64,000 nt of DNA from IMG/VR virus record IMGVR_UViG_3300037502_000580, positions 1 to 64,000 of that record; one strand, 5' to 3'. Both the position numbers and the translations under genes were made by a program. This document shows positions 58,901 through 64,000 of the stretch, in pieces (position 1 is the stretch's first letter; each line of letters opens with the position of its first letter). The notes under the pieces were generated by a model. It was not told the origin of the DNA. It worked only from the letters and a program-made list of their open reading frames with translations, and made no database searches. The DNA comes from a virus.

Positions 58901-59989
58901 TCTGACATACTTATTTTTAGTGCCGGTAATTTTGAAAATTTAGTTCCAAGTTTACGTGTAGTGTCTGCAACTACAATTCTTGTTAGTAGTTTAACGATTA
59001 AAGACCTAATTCTTTCTGGTAGCGGTGATATACGCCCATCAACTCAAAGCTCTAACGTTATTGAAGTCTATGGAAACTTGTTGGCTGAAGCAACGTGGAC
59101 TGGGCAGTTTGGTGCTACAGGCGATCCGTCGTTTAACCCACCGTTCTACTATAACAAGCTAACTTTTGTATCCACGACAGGCGTCAAGACAATTACGTCA
59201 AATGGCAAAACGATTAACGCCATCATACAGTTTAGTAGCGCCACAGGTTCATGGCGGTTTGAAGATGCGTATACTCAATCTGTACAAAGCGACCCCAGTA
59301 GTTTTGTGCGCTATATGTATCTGGATACTGGCACTATTGACTTAAATGGGTACACAGTAGCGGTTAATTCGTTTAGAAAATTAACAGGCACTGCCACTCT
59401 CACCTTCAACGGTGGGCGACTTTCTATCCTTGCTGATGATGTCGCTTACCCGAGTCCAGGCGCTGACTATGGGCCATGCTACATAGACTTTAATAACCTC
59501 ACTCTCAACCGTGATACCGGCATTATTTCTTTTGATACTACCGGCGCTACGACGTTCTGGGGTGGTGGGGCTGGCGCGTATCTTAACGTAGTAGCACCAA
59601 AAATCAGGGCAAACTTAAGTAGTAATGGTTTACGTATCCGAGTTTTAAGCACACGCTTAACTATTGAAGATCTATTGCCAATTGCATCTGGAAATTCGTA
59701 CTTCTTCTTTGACAATGGCTCTACTTACTACTTTGAAAATTTTACCCTGACGCCTAGTGGCAGTAATCGAGCATTCCTCCAGTCAACCTCGCCCAGTAGT
59801 CCTTACTATTTTGTTTTAAACATCGGCGTTGCATCTGGAGATAATCTTAACATCCAAGATTCAAACGCAACCCCGGCTACAGCTACCTGGTTTGCAGGGG
59901 CAAATTCTGTCGATGCTGGCGGTAACACCGGCTGGATCTTTGGTACACCAGGTGTGGTAAGTAGCAACATGTTCTTGCTGCTTATGTAG
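55922..59989 (+). CDS. Giant beta-helix-like fibre/spike protein
   Basis: 1355 residues. N-terminus MADRYWVGGTGTWDATVGTK, followed by a Ser/Thr/Asn-rich body with recurring units ending in (T/V)-R-S-(I/V)-(S/N)-FGTGKIV, seen at about residues 363, 558 and 752 with weaker copies near 170 and 940. These mark long coils of a beta-solenoid. No catalytic motif recognised. The gene is more AT rich than its neighbours. Confidence 0.85.
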   Translation: MADRYWVGGTGTWDATVGTKWAATSGGAGGQTVPTSADNVFFDANSGAVTVTVSGNRVCLTLNATAFTGTITGTSTPSLTIYGSLLLGSGMTFDSTSGPDITFFGSAGAAINTGGKVLRGITIQKTFYLQLQSAVTCNSSTFLVQGTLQLLNYTFTTPALFSNYTNTRGIDFGSGSNSKIVFTGSGAVFGLTTTTGFTLSGTSSRTLEFALQANQSLNAVSNTTLYQYDIVVPSTAGNFTFSLNISSQLTYYRSLRFENATYTVAWAPSNNIVQLSGNLFIGGPNVSFTGLGTGGLRFGTNISASITTNGNITPFILSIGISGNASSGTITLADSLTNTATVTLNAGTLALSSYTLTMSNFSSSNTTTRSISFGTGKIVMSQAPSTGTYWNTTTATNLTLTGSKAIEFVPPNSGITATYSVGTGFNDTNAPNGTIVSGGTGTISPFGSYVNFTAKDFGYTVAATTIGVAGNLLIEGTNPIFNSGGTFSFFGTGSGTNTINTGGETTTWNLNFVQAITKTYRFDSDYISAAGNTTTLTLTTGIVSLQSYTVNINNFSSNNTNTRSINFGTGKIVINNNNIASNTIWNMTSSSLFTSSGSRLVEVFAPTVPATKDMVMGTNVAEANTLNVSVVASGTGGQLRIQGRVNNLSFINTAYTLGFGPSVYGNIFFSGTGPSVTGFSLQTIASSGTKTITTNGVTLGILTISNSISASTQLIDALTTVSNLSLDQGILDLQSYTLTAATFQSSNSNVRSVNFGTGKIVLTSTLTAGVVGMYTSTNFTSSGTRLIEALTGGSGGRTLAFGTGVTEANTLNLSIVLGASPGGGSFLVTGRINNFNASASAVMAVNFDPVVYGDFFFDSSVLFNAGGTSTTTFAATSGTKSITTSGVTMQCGVDFNGVGGTWQLQSALTVGTAHRMTLTAGAVDLNDYSCSVGSYTLASNSNVKSIDFGTSEIFITDSLGYSINANTALNIPSAGYTNYSVAGLNRFALSPGASDILIFSAGNFENLVPSLRVVSATTILVSSLTIKDLILSGSGDIRPSTQSSNVIEVYGNLLAEATWTGQFGATGDPSFNPPFYYNKLTFVSTTGVKTITSNGKTINAIIQFSSATGSWRFEDAYTQSVQSDPSSFVRYMYLDTGTIDLNGYTVAVNSFRKLTGTATLTFNGGRLSILADDVAYPSPGADYGPCYIDFNNLTLNRDTGIISFDTTGATTFWGGGAGAYLNVVAPKIRANLSSNGLRIRVLSTRLTIEDLLPIASGNSYFFFDNGSTYYFENFTLTPSGSNRAFLQSTSPSSPYYFVLNIGVASGDNLNIQDSNATPATATWFAGANSVDAGGNTGWIFGTPGVVSSNMFLLLM

Positions 59990-60034
59990 CCTTCGGGTAT
60001 ATTGACACAACTTCTTCTTGTTCTGGAGTAACTT

Positions 60035-61972
60035 ATGGCAAGTTCATACAGCCCACTAAAAGTCGAACTTATCGGTACCGGCGAGCAAGCTGGTACCTGG
60101 GGTACGACAACCAACACGAACTTAGGCACAGCGTTAGAAGAAGCGATCACAGGCCGTGCTACGGCTACGTTTCCCACAGATGCTAACTATACGCTGCCCT
60201 ATACCGATAGTAATAGTTCGCAGGTCTTTCGTAATCTCGTCCTGAATGTAACCTCTTCAGCTAATCTGGGGGCTACAAGAGACTTAATAATTCCCGCTAT
60301 TGAAAAGCAATATATCGTTGAGAATAATACTTCCGGTAGCCAAAGCATTCGCATTAAAACTTCTGCTGGTACAGGTGTAACTATCTCAAATGGTAGAACC
60401 GCACACGTCTACTGTGATGGCACCAATACACGGTTTGCTGATGATCTTGTAGATATTAATGGTGGATCTATTGACGGCACGCCTATCGGTGCTTCTGCTA
60501 CTTCAACCGGTGCCTTTACTACTGTAAACGCAACATCTGTAACAGCAACCACTGTTAACACAACCAACCTTAACTTAACCTCTCCTTTGGGGGTCACATC
60601 TGGTGGTACGGGACTGGCAACTGCGACACAGGGCGATATTCTTTATTCTTCTGCTAGTAATACCTATGTTGCCTTACCCAAAAATACAACTGCTACCCGG
60701 TATCTTGCTAATACTGGCACGAGTAATAATCCGGCATGGTCACAGGTTGATTTAACAAACGGCGTAACTGGAAACCTGCCTGTTACAAATGGTGGTACAA
60801 ATTTAAACACCGTAGCACAGGGCGACATCCTCTACGCCTCGGCAACTAATACTTTTCTTGCGCTGCCTAAGAACACTACTGCAACACGCTATCTCTCCAA
60901 TACCGGCACTAGCAACAACCCTGCTTGGTCGCAGATCGATCTCACAAATGGTGTGACAGGAACCCTACCCGTTAATCGTGGGGGTACTGGCGTAGCTTCT
61001 GTAACGGCTGGTGCGTTATTACTCGGTGCTGGTACAAGTGCTTTTACTACCCTTACTGGTACGGTGACGGGTCAAGTTGTTTCTTGGAATAACACTTCTG
61101 CTACCTGGGAAGTTGGCACGGTAGCTTCTTCGGGAGTTACATCATTTAGCGCTGGCACGACAGGCTTTACACCCAGTACAGGCACGACAGGTGCAGTAAC
61201 TCTTGCTGGCACATTAAATGTGGCAAACGGTGGTACCGGTCAGACTTCCTATACCAACGGACAACTTCTTATTGGCAACACTACTGGTAATACACTTACT
61301 AAATCTACGTTAACTGCTGGTACGGGAATTAGCATTACGAACGGTGCTGGGTCAATAACAATTGCGTCTACTGTAACTTCCGGTGGTGTTAACGGACAAG
61401 TTTTTACTGGAAACGGTACTTTTACTATTCCAGCAAATGTTACTAGGCTTAAAGTCACGGTAGTCGGTGGAGGTGGAGGTGGTGGTGCGTTTTATAACTC
61501 AGGATGCAGTACGTCTATGGGTGGTGGTGGAGGCGGTGGGGGTGCCGCAATTAAATGGCTATCTGGGTTAACTCCTGGTAGTACACTTTCTGTAACGGTA
61601 GGTGCTGGAGGCTCTGGCGGTAGCTCTGGAAACACATCATCTGTTGCGTCTGGAACACAAACTATAACCACTGTTTCTGCAACTGGAGGTGCCGCAGGGG
61701 GTGCTGGATTTTTTGGAAGCGGTTTTGGTGGTGCTGGCGGTTTAGGGTCAAATGGAGATTTGAATATTGGTGGGTCTGCTGGAAGTCCAGGTATGAATGT
61801 AGCCCCACAAACTAATGGTACAGGGGGTTCTTCTATACTTGGGGGTGGTGGTGTTGCAACTCAAGGCTCAGGATCTACTGGACGACCGTATGGTGGTGGT
61901 GCGTCAGGTGGTGGAAGTTTTCCCTCCCCTGATGGGGTCGGGGCAGCTGGTGTAGTAATTTTTGAATGGTGA
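60035..61972 (+). CDS. Tail fibre with glycine-rich tip
   Basis: 645 residues. The N-terminus SPLKVELIGTGEQAGTWGTT is a familiar anchor. Two tandem copies (about 63 residues each) of GGT-x-L-x-TxxQGDILYxSAxNT...NNPAWSQ lie at about residues 188-310. Residues about 480-645 contain runs of glycine (GGGGGGGAFYNSG and SMGGGGGGGGAAI), as in receptor-binding tips with polyglycine sandwich folds. It is the best candidate for the receptor-binding protein. Confidence 0.85.
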   Translation: MASSYSPLKVELIGTGEQAGTWGTTTNTNLGTALEEAITGRATATFPTDANYTLPYTDSNSSQVFRNLVLNVTSSANLGATRDLIIPAIEKQYIVENNTSGSQSIRIKTSAGTGVTISNGRTAHVYCDGTNTRFADDLVDINGGSIDGTPIGASATSTGAFTTVNATSVTATTVNTTNLNLTSPLGVTSGGTGLATATQGDILYSSASNTYVALPKNTTATRYLANTGTSNNPAWSQVDLTNGVTGNLPVTNGGTNLNTVAQGDILYASATNTFLALPKNTTATRYLSNTGTSNNPAWSQIDLTNGVTGTLPVNRGGTGVASVTAGALLLGAGTSAFTTLTGTVTGQVVSWNNTSATWEVGTVASSGVTSFSAGTTGFTPSTGTTGAVTLAGTLNVANGGTGQTSYTNGQLLIGNTTGNTLTKSTLTAGTGISITNGAGSITIASTVTSGGVNGQVFTGNGTFTIPANVTRLKVTVVGGGGGGGAFYNSGCSTSMGGGGGGGGAAIKWLSGLTPGSTLSVTVGAGGSGGSSGNTSSVASGTQTITTVSATGGAAGGAGFFGSGFGGAGGLGSNGDLNIGGSAGSPGMNVAPQTNGTGGSSILGGGGVATQGSGSTGRPYGGGASGGGSFPSPDGVGAAGVVIFEW

Positions 61973-61976
61973 CAAT

Positions 61977-62207
61977 ATGAAAGCACTTATAGCGACAAAT
62001 GAACCTAGAGAGACTGGCTATCGTGTAGCTGAAGTTGACCCTCAAGAGACTTTCCATGCGGATATGCCGCTCTTCTGGACTGACTGCCCAGACTATGTAG
62101 TGGCGGATCGTTACTGGTATAACCCAGTAGACCAACAGTTTGTTAAGTTCCCAGAGCCAGAACCCCCTGTAACACAACCACAGACCACTGGTACTCAAGA
62201 TCTATGA
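61977..62207 (+). CDS. Small fibre-associated protein (assembly-type)
   Basis: 76 residues from the ATG at 61977. ADMPLFWTDCPDYVVADRYW then a Pro-rich end (EPEPPVTQPQTT). The FW-x-DC-x-D...YDP layout is common in small phage proteins downstream of fibres and suggests a chaperone. Overlaps the next gene by four bases. Confidence 0.7.
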   Translation: MKALIATNEPRETGYRVAEVDPQETFHADMPLFWTDCPDYVVADRYWYNPVDQQFVKFPEPEPPVTQPQTTGTQDL

Positions 62208-62482
62208 ACGCTGTAAACCCCACCCATTCGTTTTCATACGCAGGCGCTATGGTAAATGTATATCACGCTAACAAGGGTCAGGGTTTACCAAAGCACGAAC
62301 ATCTGTACGCTCACGCCACACTATGCACATCAGGCTCCTGCATCATCAGAAAAGAGACTGTAGAGAAGGTCATCACTAAAGATGATGGTGCGTTTAACCT
62401 CCTAGCAAAGCAATGGCATGAGATAGAAGCACTGGAAGATGGAACTGTTTTTATCAATATCTTTGATGCAAAGTATCAATAG
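62204..62482 (+). CDS. Cupin-like small protein
   Basis: 92 residues. VYHANKGQGLPKHEHLYAHA and LLAKQWHEIEALEDGTVFIN give the H-x-H ... E/H spacing of a single cupin barrel. It sits between fibre and lysis genes; role unknown. Confidence 0.7.
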   Translation: MNAVNPTHSFSYAGAMVNVYHANKGQGLPKHEHLYAHATLCTSGSCIIRKETVEKVITKDDGAFNLLAKQWHEIEALEDGTVFINIFDAKYQ

Positions 62483-62489
62483 GTGACCT

Positions 62490-62903
62490 ATGAATACCGA
62501 CATCGAACTGTTAAAGATTCAGGCTCAGATCGAGCTTGACAAGTTAGAGGCCCAAGCCGCTGCCAAGGATGTTGCGGGTAAAGCGATTGGTAAGCACGGG
62601 CTACCCTACATCACTGCCATAGTAGTCATCGGTGTTGTTGCCAGCATCTTCTTGGATGAAAGCAAGATGGCTGCGGTCATGGGCCTACTCGGTGCTTCAC
62701 TCACCGCCTTGATCTCTATGCTTAACGGCATTGCTGGCACGGCACCGAAACAAGAGCGCCCAGAGTTTGAAGTCATCAAGACCCTTATCGACAGGTTAGA
62801 CAAGCTGGCAGACAAAGCCGAGCCTATGGCAGTTACGGTAGATGGCGAGCGGGTAATAGTACGGAAAGGTGACGATGTAGTTACGACCGGAAAGGGAAAG
62901 TGA
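62490..62903 (+). CDS. Membrane protein, holin-like
   Basis: 137 residues. A charged N-terminal helix, then two hydrophobic helices (LPYITAIVVIGVVASIFL and VMGLLGASLTALISMLNG), then a charged C-terminus. Placement directly before another membrane protein and the endolysin suggests a holin or its partner. Overlaps the next gene by four bases. Confidence 0.7.
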   Translation: MNTDIELLKIQAQIELDKLEAQAAAKDVAGKAIGKHGLPYITAIVVIGVVASIFLDESKMAAVMGLLGASLTALISMLNGIAGTAPKQERPEFEVIKTLIDRLDKLADKAEPMAVTVDGERVIVRKGDDVVTTGKGK

Positions 62904-63340
62904 TGCTACCCATTGCCGCACTGCTGTCTATCGGAGAAAAGGTACTCGATAAGGTACTTCCCGATCCCCAGGCCAAAGCCGAAGCCCAGGCCAAACTCAT
63001 GGAGATGGCACAGAAGGGGCAGCTGGCTGAACTGGAGTTCATGGCTAAAGAGATGGACTCAGCCAGACGGCGGGAGATTGAGATTGCGGTATCGGCTAAT
63101 GCGCCCTTCATCAGCAAGGTAGTGACGCCTATCCTGGCGCTAGGCACGGTTGGCCTGACCTTTATCCTCTTTACCGTCATCATTTTTGTAGATGTCAACG
63201 CCCAATCTAAAGACATTCTGGTCTACGTGCTGGGCGGTCTTACCTCTGCCATGACTATGGTGCTTGGGTACTACTTCGGTAGTTCTGCTGGTAGTAAAGA
63301 GAAAACTAAACAGATTGACGATCTGCTTGAGAAGAAATGA
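62900..63340 (+). CDS. Membrane protein, holin-like
   Basis: 146 residues. An amphipathic region (LPDPQAKAEAQAKLMEMAQK; EMDSARRREIEIAVSANAPF) precedes two transmembrane helices (LALGTVGLTFILFTVIIFV and VLGGLTSAMTMVLGYYFG) and a short Lys-rich tail. This matches a common phage holin-type family (3TM holin in databases, from memory). Confidence 0.75.
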   Translation: MMLPIAALLSIGEKVLDKVLPDPQAKAEAQAKLMEMAQKGQLAELEFMAKEMDSARRREIEIAVSANAPFISKVVTPILALGTVGLTFILFTVIIFVDVNAQSKDILVYVLGGLTSAMTMVLGYYFGSSAGSKEKTKQIDDLLEKK

Positions 63341-63347
63341 CTTGGTT

Positions 63348-63450
63348 TGACAAGATTCTGTACATGACGGATAAGGAATGACAAGATTCTGTACATGACG
63401 GATAAGGAATGACAAGATTCTGGCTATAACAGATAAGGAATGACAAGATA
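63348..63450 (+). repeat. Three 31-bp tandem repeats plus a partial in the endolysin leader
   Basis: Units at 63348, 63379 and 63410, then a 10-base partial running into the start at 63451. Units 1 and 2 are identical, unit 3 diverges in its middle. Each contains ATAAGGAA, the ribosome site used by the endolysin. Confidence 0.85.
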
Positions 63451-63918
63451 ATGACCCAACTGACCAAGAACTTCAGCCTAGCCGAGATGGCCAAAAGTGA
63501 GACGGCGTTGCGTCATGGTCTTGAGAACAACCCTGGCCCAGATGAACTAAACAACTTGCTGAACCTCTGCGCCAACGTATTGCAGCCTATCCGTGACCAC
63601 TATCAGAAGGGTGTCAAGGTCAACTCGGGCTATCGCTCGCCAGACGTAAATGCTAAAGTGGGCGGGTCGAGAACCTCGGATCACTGCCGGGGAATGGCTG
63701 CTGACATTGAGATACCGGGGGTGCCAAATGCAGAGCTTGCTGCTTATATTAGAGACAACCTGGCTTACACACAGCTTATTCTGGAATTCTATACTCCTGG
63801 TGTACCTGACAGTGGTTGGGTTCATGTTAGTTACGATGACAAAGATCTGAAGAAACAGGTCTTGACCGCAACCCGTAAAGACGGCAAAACCGTATATCTG
63901 CCTGGACTGGTAGCCTAA
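63451..63918 (+). CDS. Endolysin, M15 D-Ala-D-Ala carboxypeptidase-like
   Basis: 155 residues. FSLAEMAKSETALRHGL is the usual N-terminal signature; VNSGYRSPDVNAKVGG leads to [13 protein letters not shown] (H78, D85) and GWVHVSY gives the third ligand. No signal peptide, so it depends on a holin. The 3' half is repeated at the window start. Confidence 0.92.
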   Translation: MTQLTKNFSLAEMAKSETALRHGLENNPGPDELNNLLNLCANVLQPIRDHYQKGVKVNSGYRSPDVNAKVGGSRTSDHCRGMAADIEIPGVPNAELAAYIRDNLAYTQLILEFYTPGVPDSGWVHVSYDDKDLKKQVLTATRKDGKTVYLPGLVA

Positions 63919-64000
63919 TATGGCGTTTATAAAGCTAATATTTAAGCCGGGGGTAAACCGAGACACTACCAACTACGCTAACGAAGGCGGGTGGTATGAG
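63674..64000 (+). repeat. Second, diverged copy of bases 1-327
   Basis: The first 127 bases are identical to 1-127; after that substitutions are frequent and one base is missing between the stop and next start. Marks the genome unit length (about 63,673 bases). Confidence 0.95.
63920..64000 (+). CDS. Stabilisation-protein homologue, 5' end only
   Basis: 27 codons, [20 protein letters not shown] and onward, homologous to the gene at 248-2377 with four or five substitutions. Cut by the window end. Confidence 0.85.
   Translation, partial: MAFIKLIFKPGVNRDTTNYANEGGWYE

Noticed and set aside
63348-63450. Tandem repeats as a CRISPR array
   Set aside because: Units are directly adjacent with no spacers and no cas genes are nearby.
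1-64000. Integrase, repressor/attachment-site module, transposase, tRNA or reverse transcriptase
   Set aside because: No recognisable motif for any of these was found on either strand; the HTH and winged-helix proteins alone do not show lysogeny.

Overview
The window looks like slightly more than one unit length of a tailed bacteriophage with a short (podovirus-like) tail. It encodes a terminase pair, an 823-residue portal, a scaffold, a Mu gpT-like major capsid protein, P22 gp4-like adaptor proteins, large internal/ejection proteins and several fibres, but no tail tube, sheath or tape-measure gene that I can recognise. I found no integrase, transposase or tRNA. The host is not identifiable from the sequence; ordinary AGGAG-type ribosome sites and the gene repertoire suggest a Gram-negative, probably aquatic, host (inference). 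The bases at 63674-64000 repeat those at 1-327 with mostly synonymous divergence, so the unit is about 63.67 kb and the window ends by entering a second, related copy.

The layout is two divergent arms on a circle. Rightward late genes start at 37.48 kb and run through packaging, portal, capsid, a block of small basic proteins, adaptors, fibres (45.9-62 kb) and lysis (62.5-63.9 kb). They then continue at the window start with the stabilisation, virion and ejection proteins (0.2-13.2 kb). Leftward early genes start at 37.05 kb and run down to 13.29 kb. First come short host-takeover-type proteins and an HNH-like protein (37-31.5 kb). Next is a MoxR ATPase / VWA protein module (31.3-26.7 kb), then a chain of tiny overlapping genes including three winged-helix proteins and a Rap1a/Tai-like secreted protein (26.2-22.5 kb). 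Last is the replication block: family A DNA polymerase, Cas4-like nuclease, SNF2 helicase, SSB-like protein, HTH protein and a primase-helicase (22.5-13.3 kb). The arms converge on a hairpin terminator at 13.22-13.25 kb.

The early arm carries an unusually dense regulatory system. A 13-bp palindrome, GTCAC-N3-GTGAC, occurs 21 times between 18.07 and 37.17 kb and was not seen elsewhere in the window. Ten copies are inside genes, eight of them in the frame that reads His-x-Val-Thr. Four leftward promoter-like repeats have the form GGAACT(T/A)-N16-GTC(C/T)(A/T)A, like extracytoplasmic (sigma-E type) promoters, and sit between or next to these palindromes; two weaker relatives exist. A concentric nested inverted repeat of about 250 bp at 34.67-34.92 kb, centred on a second palindrome (GTTTACA-N3-TGTAAAC), may be a replication origin or a switch region. 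I regard these three elements together as the most novel part of the window.

All functional names come from motifs and remembered family patterns; no database search was possible. Many small genes have no recognisable function and are described as such.
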